64,000 nucleotides of DNA. Source: Selaginella moellendorffii (Eukaryota; Streptophyta; Lycopodiopsida; Selaginellales; Selaginellaceae). The notes under the pieces are model-generated. The model was not told the DNA's origin. It saw only the letters and a program-made list of their open reading frames with translations, and did no database searches. Shown here in pieces: positions 44,281 to 55,747 of the stretch (its first letter is position 1; every line of letters starts with the position of its first letter). Where the stretch lies: contig NW_003314265.1 in assembly GCF_000143415.4 (NCBI RefSeq), positions 1,260,446 to 1,324,445 of the forward strand, read 5' to 3'. The position numbers were made by a program, and so were the translations under genes.

Positions 44281-44936
44281 GCTCTTTGCTCTATTTGCTA
44301 CTTATTTGCTCTAGCTTGCGCTGCTGTGTATTTATACACTCTATCAAGTCTTCAAGAATTTCCGCTTGCCTTCTGAGGAAGCATCCTGGAGCGCTGTGGC
44401 GTCGCAACTGGAGCACTATGGCGCCGGTCTCTAGGCTACTGTTTAACTTAATTGATTTTCTATAGATAGATGGGGACGCTATTAAGCGTGCTATTTACCT
44501 ATTTATTGTGGCTAAGTCAGATGTCTGCATCATGTTGGTGGAGTTTTTGTAAAGTAGCAATAGGCTCTTGCACCTTTTGCAGCTACTATACTAATTTCAG
44601 GTTAGAATGGCGCTTTGAAGTTGCTGGTGGTGCGACGGTAGCAGCAAGGGAGGGTTCAATTTTCAACCTTCTCTTGTATTTTTACATCCTCCGAAGACTA
44701 ACACGTCGCACTCCACTAGGGCATCCAACTCACTTGGACAATTCCATAACAAGAGCAAAATATAAGAGCTGCGTTCTCTTTGAGGAAGCAAGAACTTAAG
44801 AGAGAGAAGGTTAAGTGCGTTGACTTCACTCCTAAAGTGGAGTTGAGAGTCTTTATCTTTTGCAAACCAATATGCACATTCATTCATTTTCGTTTTCATA
44901 CAGATCTATAGCAATAGTCCTTGAGTTCTTTCATTT

Positions 44937-46238
44937 TCATGGCAGAAAACCTCGTTCACGGATGCTAGCAATGGTGTCAAAGAGAGTTTGTTCATAAGGT
45001 ATGAATCCTCCAATTAGCTCTGTAGTTTTCTTGTTTCCAATCTTCTCGGGGGGGATTCCATCGTATCTTCCGGCATGAGGAATTCCAACGCTCGTTTCAG
45101 GAACACCCCTACCCATACAAATCTCATTACGCTTTGAACAAAACTGAACAAAAAGGAATGAAAGTAAACTCACTCATGGGCACAGCAGCGAAGCTGGGGG
45201 AACTTTTCCTTGACCGATTTCAGGACGTCTCTGTGGGAAATGCTCAGTGCAACGCAAAAGTAGCGCCCCAAAGCAGCCTCGTTATCGACTGCCAAAATGT
45301 GAGCTTTTGCAACATCTCTCACGTCCACGAGAGGAATGTAAGAAGTTGGCGAAAGATTCCGGGAACCTGGATCATCACAAACGAGATAAATGTTTGTACG
45401 AGAAAACCAACGAAACCACAGTCAGACCTTCTACAACTTCCTTGAGATATTCACTGCTAGTGTTGAGGGTTTGTTGCAAGAGAGGACCAAACACGTAAAC
45501 AGGGCACACCACAAGAAGTTTGAGCCCTTTCTCTTCGGCAAACTTCCATGCCGTCTTCTCCGACTCCGTCTTGGCAACCAAGTACCACCGCTGCAAACCG
45601 AAGTACGAGTCAAGAGTCGAATTAAGTCAAAAGCAAGTCCCATTTACTTGCCTCGATTTTGCGGCAGTGGTCCAGCAACTCTCATCAACCACCTTGTCCT
45701 CGGGACGATCCGGGTCAACCATGACTGCTGCGCCGGAGGAGGTCATCACCACTCGCTTGATCTTCTCCTCGCTGCAAGCACGCATCACATTCTCCGTTCC
45801 AGTGATTGCTGGGACCAACACATCCTGGCAGAAAAAAAAACTCAGAAAATTTCTCATTGCCCACGAGCAAAACCAGCTAGATTCTTACATCTGGGGTGTC
45901 AAACTTCCAGAAGAAGGGGCAGGCTGTGTGGAAGACGGCCTCACAGCCCCGGACTGCCGGGACAATGGAATCGTAGTCGAGAACATCGGCTTTGAACAGC
46001 TTGAGCCTCTCCCCAGCTCCTGGGAGCTGCTTGAGATGTCCACACTTCGCATTGTTACCTGATGATTGGGTCATTCAGATTTCGGCTATGGATAAGGGAG
46101 AAGTCTATGCTTACTTGGGTCACGCACGGTGCCGTGAACAGTATAGCCTTTCTCCAGAAGCTGCTTTACAATCCAAGAGGCAATGAAACCCCCAGCTCCA
46201 ATCACACACACGACCTTCTTGCTTGCTTTCATTGCCAT
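44937..46238 (-). pseudogene. CCR-like reductase, array copy C (frameshifted)
   Basis: Very similar to copy B in all six exons, with start ATG at 46238 and the family C-terminus ending at 44937. In exon 3, ten bases are missing relative to copies B and C' (near 45668-45678). The frame after [10 protein letters not shown] therefore becomes TAAKSRQ, and the exon joins exon 4 out of phase with the RWYLVAK block. The GC donor (GCAAGT) is intact. The Gly-rich motif reads VIGAGGF instead of VTGAGGF. Probably a recent pseudogene. Confidence 0.72.
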
Positions 46239-48771
46239 GCTCTTTGCTCTATTTTGCTACTTATTAGTTTATTTTGCACAACACAAGGTTTCTTGCACTT
46301 TTCACTATACCCACTTCTTGTGATTGATGCTGGTGATTCTCATGTTTAAGGACAAGAGTGAGAATATAGTTATGGCTATGATATTTGTTATTAAGCATGT
46401 GATAAAGTTGGCCATATGTATCAACATTGTTAACATTTTTCAGATTAGTGTCTTCCATTTCGTAAGTGAAAGCTTTAGCATTAACAAAATTTTGTTGGTG
46501 TTATTATAATTGAAGGTTTTGACATAGAAATTCTTTAGGGAAATGAAGAGTCACACAAGTAATGAAGAGTCTTTATGTGAATAAGTAACCCTTTCATCCT
46601 TCTTTTGAGAGTATTATTAAGGAATTCATCAAGTATTTAGTTTCCAAATTTGTTTTTATAATAAAAGGTATTTTATTATTCTCTTGATAAAGGTTTGAAT
46701 TTATCTTTTATTGTTCAGCTTATTGCCATATATTGATGTCTATAGTTGTGTCATGTAATAGAACCAATTTTCATTTTTTATGGCAACAATTATATATATA
46801 CATGTGTATGGGATGAGATAAACCTAGCTATACATGTGGCAAATTTTGAGCTTGAACTTTAATTATTGCAGGTGGTGTTGAGTCAAGTTTTTGATTTTAT
46901 TATTGATATAGTGTCGCAAATGTGACTTTGAGTATCGAAAGTTATATGTCGGCCAGTCCTTACGGACATTCTTTACTTACTGTCACAACGGCAGGAAGTC
47001 AGTATTGCTGGACCTATTATTAGTCTCCACCTAAGTTAGTTGAGAAACTGATCATCACATATGCACTTAGACTAAAAGGGTACTAAAGAAGGAAATCCTA
47101 CGTTGTCAATTAGTCAAGCATACTTGGCATGGTGATGAGAAACTCATATTGTTGACTTGCACTTGCTAGTGTTGGGAACCCCGTAATATTGAGTTTGGTC
47201 TCTTAATATCACTAAATGATAGCTTACTGTGTCTGCAAAACACCCTCGCTATCATGCTCTTTGTGTTAGTTTCAATTCGATCCCAAATGTTAATTATAAA
47301 AAGTGTCTAGATTTGCTCATTTGGCATATCTACGGAATGTAGAAATTGGCTTGAACACAATGGTGTTTGTTCCGTGTCCAAATTCACAATTTAGCGCCAT
47401 TTCATATTTAGTAAGTTTTAAGCTTGTCCCAGAGACTAACTCCTGATGCTAAAGGAGGCTTGGGGTGAAAGCCTAAAGCATGTGTTTCTGAAAGGGGGGG
47501 GGGGGGGGGGTTCCAAATGTATAGTAGGGATAGTGGGTAGGTTGGGCATGGCTGACCAACCTGAGGCATAGTTTAGCTCTCGCTTGTATGCTTGTCCTTG
47601 TTCTGCATCTGGCTTGGGTCTAAGCCCAAGTTCCATTCCATGTTAGCTGGTGAAGTACTTATATCTTTACATTAGGCCACCGGTATGCTGAAATAGCACT
47701 AGACCCTATTTGGCTCCGTTTTGCATGTTGGTCTTGGCATTGGGATGTTAATTGCTTTAGGACTGTTCCAAGTCACTCCGGGCTCCTGTCCCTTCGCTCC
47801 TTGGGTTATATGCTTAAGAATTGCTCCATGGTCCAGTTCCGACACTCCTTGGCTCTATGCTTGGGAGTTTGGCACCATTCCTTTGTTTAGTGGCCCAAGG
47901 CCCTGAACCTTAGGTTCCACACCACAATCCTATGGACATGTGGTATATAACATGTGGCATATAGAGGGTTTAGGTTCCACTTCGTGGTGTTATTCTATGG
48001 TAAATTACCATAGGATAAAGGGTAAAAACCACGTGCGCTACATATAGATTGATTATAACATAATTATGATAAGTGTGACTTTGAGGCTTCTTCCCTTTAT
48101 TTTATATTTCCTCACATTTCTTCCATTCTTCTCACTTTTGTTCTCTTTTGTCTCTTTGCTTCTATCATTTTTGCTTCTTTATTATTTTCTATTGTATTTC
48201 AATTTTGCTTTTATATTTCCTTTATAGATCCTTCTGATGTTGCAATAATGGACCAACTCAAGAATGAGTATGTTGATCTTTTTTATTTTGACTTGTTGTT
48301 TGGGGCTTGCAACACATCATCTTGCTCATCCAATTAAAATTATTATTTAGCATCAGTCATTAAAGGAAATCAAGATTTTACACATAAATATCAAAAAGAT
48401 GTTAAAAATAGGTGTTATCCAAAATTTTTAAAGTCCTTAAACATATGAATGTCATCTTATGATGGGAGTGTTCACTTTTGTATTGACTAAATTCAATGCT
48501 AACTCTATGGTTAAACTCATAAATTATAAGGCTTTTTTCTTCATCCCATATCAAAGTTAGAGGTTGAAATTACTAGAGCAAGAACTTTGGGTTCTATATA
48601 TATATGATGTAATATATATCACCAACATATAATAATCAAATAACAATAATACAATAATAAATCATTGGTTTACCATTGAGATAAAAAAAATTGTAGTTAT
48701 ATATGTCAATGTCAAAATACAATATGGTAGTAGAAAAAATAAAGAATTGTCAGAATTGTGCTTTTAAAGAA
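46239..48771 (+). mobile_element. AT-rich insertion containing a decayed LTR, splitting the array
   Basis: From about 46258 to 48771 the sequence is AT-rich and unrelated to the reductase array. At its right edge it cuts copy A' within the last intron. The part from ~46905 to ~47750 is homologous, in reverse orientation, to ~60750-61370 next to the decayed Ty3/gypsy element. Shared anchors are GTCGC-AA-TGACTT, AGTTAGTTGAGAAACT, TATAGTAGGGATA and CTTGGGTCTAA. So it is a copy of the same LTR family. It includes a 17-G homopolymer at 47494-47510. No intact coding region seen. Confidence 0.65.
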
Positions 48772-49812
48772 CTCCCCTACACATCAAAATTTCGTAAATG
48801 CTTTTAAAAAAACCAATGAAATGCAAAACTCACTCTTGGGCACAGCTGCGAAGCCCGGGGAGCTTTTCCTTGACCGATTTCAGGACGTCTCTGTGGGAAC
48901 CCTAAAGCAGTCTCGTTCTCAACTACCAATATGTGAACTTTTGCAACATCTTTCACGTCCACGAAAGGAATGTAAGCACTTAGCAAAGGATTCCGGGAAC
49001 CTGGATCACCACAAACAAAACATTGTGTTTGTATGAGAAAACCAAAGAAACTAACCTTCCACAACTTGAGATATTCGTTGCTAGTGTTCATGGTCTGTTG
49101 CAAGAGAGGGCCCAAGACATCACATGGGCACACCACGACAGGTTTGAGACCATGCTATTTTCTCAGACTCCAGTGCCACCGCTGCAAAACAATGTCAACT
49201 CAAAAGACTCAAACTAAAGTCGAAATCCATTGCCTTGCCCTCGGTAGTAGTCAATGCTAGCTCTCGTCAACCATCTTGTCCACCGGACGATCCGAGTCAC
49301 ACATGACCGCGGTGCCGGAGGAGGTCATCACCACTCGCTTGATCTTGCAGTGAGGATCCTCACTGCAACCACGCATCACATCCTCCGTTCCAGTGATTCC
49401 TGGGACCAACACATCCTGGCAGAAAAGAAAACCCAGATAATTTCTCATGAGATAAAACCAGCAAGATTCTCACATCTGCAGTGTCAAAATTCCAGAAGAA
49501 GGGGCAGGCTGCGTGAAAGACGGCATCACTGCCCCGGACTGCCAGGTTGTAGTCGAGAACATCGGCTTTCAACAGCTTGAGCCTCTCGCCAGCTCCTGGG
49601 AGCTGCTTGAGATGTCCACACTTGGCATTGTTACCTGACGATACACATGCATGAGTCATTCAGGTGGAGGTGGTGGATCCAATACTACTTACTTGGATTG
49701 CACACGGTGCCGTGAATCGTGTAGCTTCTCGAGAAGATGCTATACAATCCCAGAGGCAATGAAACCCCCGGCTCCAGTCACACACATGATTCTTGCTTGC
49801 TTCCATTGCCAT
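48772..49812 (-). pseudogene. CCR-like reductase, array copy A' (truncated duplicate of A)
   Basis: Nearly identical to 41210-42247 (copy A), with the same stop after MVDES, the same loss of the YxxxK block and the same exon 5 frameshift. It lacks the last exon because the AT-rich insertion begins inside the last intron. The spacer upstream (50.0-50.5 kb) matches the spacer upstream of copy A. Confidence 0.88.
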
Positions 49813-50534
49813 GCTCTTTGCTTTAATTTGCTACTTATTTGCTCTAGCTTGCGCTGCTGTGTATTTATACACTCTATCAAGTCTTCAAGAATTTCCACTT
49901 GCCTTCTGAGCAAGCATCCTGGAGCACTGTGGCGTCGCAACTGGAGCACTGTGGCACCGGTCTCGTTCAATTTATTTATTGGTAGAATTTAATGTTTTAT
50001 AGATAGATGGGGAGCCGGTCTCTAAGATTGCTATTTAACTTATTTATTGTGGCTGAATCAGATGTGTGCATCATGTTGGGCAGTGGTGGTGGAGTTTTTG
50101 CAAAGCAGCAATATGCTCTTGCACCTTTTACTTCTACAATACTAATTTTAGGTGAGAATGCAGTGTTTATGAAATGCAAAATGCGCTTTGAAGTTGCTGG
50201 TGGTACACGGAGGCGACAGTAGCAGCAAGAGAGGGTTCAATTTTCAATCTTCTCTTGCATTTTTCCTCCAAAGACTATCAAGCTCGGAACACGTCGCACT
50301 CCACTAGGGCATCCAACTCGCCATCGCCATCCCTCTTAGAACCCTGGACAATTCCATAACAACAGCAAAATATAAGAGCTGCGTTCTCTTTTGAGTAAGC
50401 AAGAACTTAACAGAAAGCAGGTTAAGTGCGTAAAGTGGAGTTGAGAGTCATTATAATTTGCAAAGCAATACGCACATTCATTCGTTTTCGTGTTCATACA
50501 GATCTATAGCAATAGTTCCTGAGTTCTTTCATTT

Positions 50535-51639
50535 TCATGGCAGAAAACCTCGTTCACGGATGCTAGCAATGGTGTCAAAGAGAGTTTGTTCATAAGGTAT
50601 GAATCCTCCAATTAGCTCTGTAGTTTTCTTGTTCCCAATCTTCTCGGGGGGGATTCCATCGTATCTTCCGGCATGAGGAATTCCAACGCTCGTTTCAGGA
50701 ACACCCCTACCCATACAAATCTCATTACGCTTTGAACAAAACTGAACAAAAAGGAATGAAAGTAAACTCACTCGTGGGCACAGCAGCGAAGCTGGGGGAA
50801 CTTTTCCTTGACCGATTTCAGGACGTCTCTGTGGGAAACGCTCAGTGCAACGCAAAAGTAGCGCCCCAAAGCAGCCTCGTTCTCGACTGCCAAAATGTGA
50901 GCTTTTGCAACATCTCTCACGTCCATGAGAGAAATGTAAGAATTTGGCGAAGGATTCCGGGAACCTGGATTATCACAAACAAGATAAATGTCTGTACGAG
51001 AAAACCAAGGAAACAACAGTCAAACCTTCTACAACTTCCTTGAGATATTCGCTGCTAGTGTTAAGGGTTTGTTGCAAGAGAGGACCAAACACGTAAACCG
51101 GGCACACCACAATAAGTTTGAGCCCTTTCTCTTTGGCAAACTTCCATGCCGTCTTCTCTGCCTCGGTCTTGGCAACCACGTACCACAGCTGCAAAACGAA
51201 GTCCAACGTACAAGAGTCAAGAGTCAAATTAAGTCAAAAGCCAGTCCCAATTACTTGCCTCGTTTTTGCGGCAGTGGTCAACGTTCGTCCAGCAGCGCTC
51301 ATCAACCACCTTGTCCTCGGGACGATCCGGGTCAAATATGACCGCTGCGCCGGAGGAGGTCATCACCACTCGCTTGATCTTCTCGTAGTCGAGAGCATCG
51401 GCTTTGAACAGCTTGAGCCTCTCCCCAGCTCCTGGGAGCTGCTTGAGATTATTCCACACTTCGCATTGTTACCTGATGTTCTATGGATCAAAGGTGAAAG
51501 GAAGTCTATGCTTACTTGGGTCGCGCACGGTGCCGTGAACAGTATAGCCTTTCTCCAGAAGCTGCTTTACAATCCAAGAGGCAATGAAACCCCCGGCTCC
51601 AGTCACACACACGACCTTCTTGCTTGCTTCCATTGCCAT
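50535..51639 (-). pseudogene. CCR-like reductase, array copy B' (internal deletion)
   Basis: Exons 4-6 and exon 1 look intact. The 3' part of exon 2, intron 2 and the 5' part of exon 3 are deleted, so KADALDY runs straight into [12 protein letters not shown] (near 51383). Exon 2 also has a small insertion after KCG that shifts frame (near 51450). The GC donor GCAAGT after exon 3 is kept. It is likely non-functional. Confidence 0.82.
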
Positions 51640-52431
51640 GCTCTTTGCTCTATTTTGCTACTTATTTTCTCTATAGCTTGCGCTATTTATACACTCTATG
51701 AAGTCTTCAGGAATTTCCGCTTGCCTTCTGAGGAAGCATCCTGGAGCACTGTGGCGTCGCAAATGGAGCACTGTGGCGCCGTACTGTTTAACTTAATTGG
51801 TAGAATTTAATGTTTTATAGATGGGGACGCTATTAATCGTGCTATTTAACTTATTTATTGTGACTGAATCAGATGTCTCGGCTAGGTGAGGATCGTGTTG
51901 AAGTTCCAACCCAAGAGGCATCAGGAGGGGCAACAGGCAGTGAAGCCGAGGTCGGGGACAGAAGGCGTGGTGGTAACAGACCTGAAGGAGCTTAGTGAAC
52001 GAATGACTCATGAGATTATCAAAACAGCTTATTATAATCTGTCGGTCTCATGCTCCACAAGACCCCGTAAACAGTTAATGAATGAGTTAATAATCTATTG
52101 CACCTTTTGCAGCTGCTACACTAATTTCAGGTGAGAATTCAGTGTTATGAAATGCAAAATGCGCTTTGAAGTTGCTGATGGTACACAGAGGCGACAGTAG
52201 CAGCAAGGGAGGGTTCAATTTTCAATCTTCTCCTGCATTTTTACTTCCCTCCAAAGACTATCAAGCTCGGAACACGTCGCACTCCAGTAGGGCATCCAAC
52301 TCACTTGGACAATTTAGCAAAATATAAGACCTGCGTTCTCTTTGAGTAAGCAAGAACTTAAACAATACGCACATTCATTCATTTTCGTTTTCATACAGAT
52401 CTATAGCAATAGTCCTTGAGTTCTTTCATTT

Positions 52432-53737
52432 TCATGGCAGAAAACCTCGGTCACGGATGCTAGCAATGATGTCAAAGAGAGTTTGTTCATAAGGTATGAA
52501 TCCTCCAATTAGCTCTGTAGTTTTCTTGTTCCCAATCTTCTCGGGGGGGATTCCATCGTATCTTCCGGCATGAGGAACTCCAAAGCTCGTTTCAGGAACC
52601 CCCCTACCCATACAAATCTCATTACGCTTTGAACAAAACTGAACAAAAAGAAATGAAAGTACACTCACTCTTGGGCGGAGCAGCGAAGCTCGGGGAACTT
52701 TTCCTTGACCGATTTCAGGACGTCTCTGTGGGAAACGCTCAGTGCAACGCAAAAGTAGCGCCCCGAAGCAGCCTCGTTCTCGACTGCCAAAATGTGAGCT
52801 TTTGCAACATCTCTCACGTCTACGAGAGGAATGTAAGAACTTGGTGAAGGATTCCGGGAACCTAGATCATCTCAAACAAGAGAAATGTCTGTACGAGAAG
52901 ACCAACGAAACCACAGTCAAACCTTCTACAACTTCTTTGAGGTATTCGCTGCTACTGTTGAGGGTTTGTTGCAAGAGAGGACCAAACACGTAAACCGGGC
53001 ACACCACGAGAAGTTTGAGCCCTTTCTCTTCGGCAAACTTCCATGCCGTCTTCTCCGACTCCGTCTTGGCAACCAAGTACCACCGCTGCAAAACGAAGTG
53101 AGAGTCAAGAGTCGAATTAAGTCAAAAGCCAGTCCCATTTACTTGCCTCGTTTTTGCGGCAGTGGTCAACGTTCGTCCAGCAGCTCTCATCGACCACCTT
53201 GTCCTCGGGACGATCCGGGTCAATCATGACCGCTGCGCCGGAGGAGGTCATCACCACTCGCTTGATCTTCTCCTCGCTGCAAGCACGCATCACATTCTCC
53301 GTTCCAGTGATTGCCGGGACCAACACATCCTGGCAGAAAACAAAACTCGAAATTTCTCATCGCCCACGAGCAAAACCACCTAGACTCTCACATCTGGGGT
53401 GTCAATCTTCCAGAAGAAGGGGCAGGCTGTGTGGAAGACGGCCTCACAGCCCCGGACTGCCGGGACAATGGAATCGTAGTCGAGAACATCGGCTTTGAAC
53501 AGCTTGAGCCTCTCCCCAGCTCCTGGGAGCTGCTTGAGATGTCCACACTTCGCATTGTTACCTGGGTCATTCAGATTTCGGCTATGGATCAAAGGTAAAA
53601 GGGAGAAGTCTATGCTTACTTGGGTCGCGCACGGTGCCGTGAACAGTATAGCCTTTCTCCAAAAGCTGCTTTACAATCCAAGAGGCAATGAAACCCCCGG
53701 CTCCAGTCACACACACGACCTTCTTGCTTGCTTCCAT
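52432..53737 (-). CDS. CCR/DFR-like NADPH reductase, array copy C' (intact)
   Basis: Same six-exon plan as copy B. The first ATG of the other copies is ACG here, so translation would start two codons later at 53737 ([16 protein letters not shown]). Motifs are intact: [71 protein letters not shown], and the C-terminus ending IRDRGFLP. Intron 3 uses a GC donor (GAG|GCAAGT). About 332 residues. With copy B it is one of two probably functional enzymes. The reaction is inferred as NADPH-dependent reduction of a phenylpropanoid-type carbonyl. Confidence 0.83.
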
Positions 53738-54530
53738 TGCCGTGCTCTTTGCTCTAATTTGCTACTTATTTGCTCTAGCTTGTGGTGCTGTGTATTTATA
53801 CACTCTATTAAGTCTTCATGGAAACATCTTATACACTCTATTAAGTCTTCAAGGAAGCATCCTGGAGCACAGTGGCTAGACTACTGTTTATCTTAATTGG
53901 TAAAATCTAATTTTTTATAGATAGATGGCGCTGTGCCGGTCTCTAAGCTACTTATTTATTGTGGCTGAATCAAATGTTTGCATCATGTTGGTGGAGTTTT
54001 TGTAAAGCAGGTGAGGACCACCAACCCAAGAGGCAACAGACAGGTCGGTGAAGCGGAGGGCGGGGACAGAAGGCATGGTGGTAGAAGCCCTGGAAAAGCT
54101 TAGCGAACGAATGGCTCATGAGATCATCAAAACACCCTAATGAATGAGTTAATAAGTTTGCTATACTAATTTCAGGTGAGAATTCAGTGTTATGCAATGC
54201 AAAATGCACTTTGAAGTTGCTGGCGGTACACGGAGGCGACAGTAGCAGCAAGGGAGGGTTCAATTTTCGATCTCCTCTTGCATTTTTACATTCCTCCAAA
54301 GACTATCAAGCTCGCTCTCCAGTTCCCACTCACTTGCACAATTGAGCAAAATATAAAACCTGCGTTCTCTTAAGCAAGAACTTTAGAGAAAGCAGGTTAA
54401 GTGCGTCGACTCCACTCTTAAAGTGGAGTTGAGTCTTTATCTTTTGCAAACCAATACACACATTCATTCATTTTCGTTTTCATACGGATCTATAGCAATA
54501 GTCCTTGAGTTCTTTCATTTTCATGACAGA

Positions 54531-54836
54531 AAACCTCGTTCACGGATGCTATCAATGGTGTCGAAGAGAGTTCGTTCATAAGGTATGAATCCTCCAATTA
54601 GCTCTGTAGTTTTCTTGTTCCCAATCTTCTCGGGGGGGTTTCATCGTATCTTCCGGCATGACCCTACCCATACAAATCTCATAACGCTTTGAACAAACTG
54701 AACAAAAAGGAATGGAAGTACACTCACTCTTGGATCATCACAAAAGATAAATGTTTGTACGAGAAAACCAACGAAACCACAGTCAAACCTTCTACAACTT
54801 CCTTGAGATATTCGCTGCTTGTGTTGAGGGTTTGAT
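54531..54836 (-). pseudogene. CCR-like reductase remnant D
   Basis: Only part of the last exon (stop near 54531) and the 3' end of exon 4 (KEVVEG region near 54785-54835) remain, fused by a deletion that removed exon 5. Homology ends abruptly at ~54836 (GTTTG|ATTTTTGTG), marking the upstream edge of the array. Confidence 0.8.
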
Positions 54837-54991
54837 TTTTGTGTCATGTTTCAACTTTTCAAAAGGTTGACCGCTGTATCAAGATGTGATGGTTTTTAGA
54901 AATTCAAATATAAATTCCTTCCCTTGACAAACAACAGAGTGTAACTCAAGAATCCAGATTTCTAAAAGACAGAGAGCCAATCAGTTTGCAC

Positions 54992-55372
54992 TTAACATGA
55001 GGGGAGATTGCAGACGCCGAGGAGACTGTTGGCGAAGGGACGCAGCATCGGGGTACAGGCGCCGCACTCGTGCGCAAACTTGGCCATTGGCATGCAGCAC
55101 TGCTCCGTGATGTTGGTGCCGCGGCTGCCGGTCAGCACGTAGCTCTGGCACCCGTTATACTTGCTCAGCATGTAGCGGAAGTTGCATGCGCCGGTGCTGT
55201 TGCTTGAACCTGATCCCGCTCCTGAACCTGATCCCGCACCTGCTCCACCGCTTCCGCCTCCAGGGATGATCGGAACTTGGGCCTGCGCGCAGACGCCACT
55301 CTGCTGATCCACCACCAGCAGCAGAATGAAAAGCACTTGAAATGCTGCGGAGATTGCCAGCTTCGAAGACAT
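54992..55372 (-). CDS. Secreted eight-cysteine protein (LTP-like)
   Basis: 126 residues from ATG 55372 (MSSKLAISAAFQVLFILLLV is a signal peptide). A Gly/Ser-rich linker (about 30 residues) leads to a domain with eight cysteines in the order C, C, CC, C-x2-C, C, C (ACNF, GCQSY, EQCCMP, ECGACTP, GVCNLPSC). This resembles the eight-cysteine motif of plant lipid-transfer and related proteins, but with C-x2-C where those have C-x-C. Likely apoplastic. The Gly/Ser linker suggests a tethered or wall-associated form. I see no GPI tail after the last Cys. Confidence 0.72.
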   Translation of the reverse strand: MSSKLAISAAFQVLFILLLVVDQQSGVCAQAQVPIIPGGGSGGAGAGSGSGAGSGSSNSTGACNFRYMLSKYNGCQSYVLTGSRGTNITEQCCMPMAKFAHECGACTPMLRPFANSLLGVCNLPSC

Positions 55373-55747
55373 TGTCGATGGAGATTCTGCTTGCTTGCCC
55401 AGGAAGAGCCAAGAGGAAGTGCAAGACGCAGTGAGCAGCGATGCGATGGCTGGTTCCTGGCTTTGGCCGAGCACAGGAATTTATATGCGTCTCGAGCCTG
55501 GATGTTTGATGGTCAATAAATGTTGACACAACAACAACGCCCCAAATCTCTCCACAATCCCCGCGAGCGTTGCAACCACAGCCATGCAGTGTCTCTTGTA
55601 TGGAAGTATTCTCTTTCCAGTGGGTAAATACCATGAGCTAATTTACAAATCGATAATATAGATGCCATTCATTTTCACTTTTCTTTTTCGGCTCTTTTTT
55701 TTTTCTGGTTGGAAAGAAAGTTGGAACCATGACCGCTCTCGCTTAAC

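Noticed and set aside
46324-46509. Short frames in the AT-rich insertion
   Set aside because: AT-rich chance frames with no motif.
47494-47510. Poly-G runs (also 59353-59369) as a regulatory G-quadruplex
   Set aside because: Simple homopolymers in LTR-type repeats; length may be unstable or a sequencing estimate.
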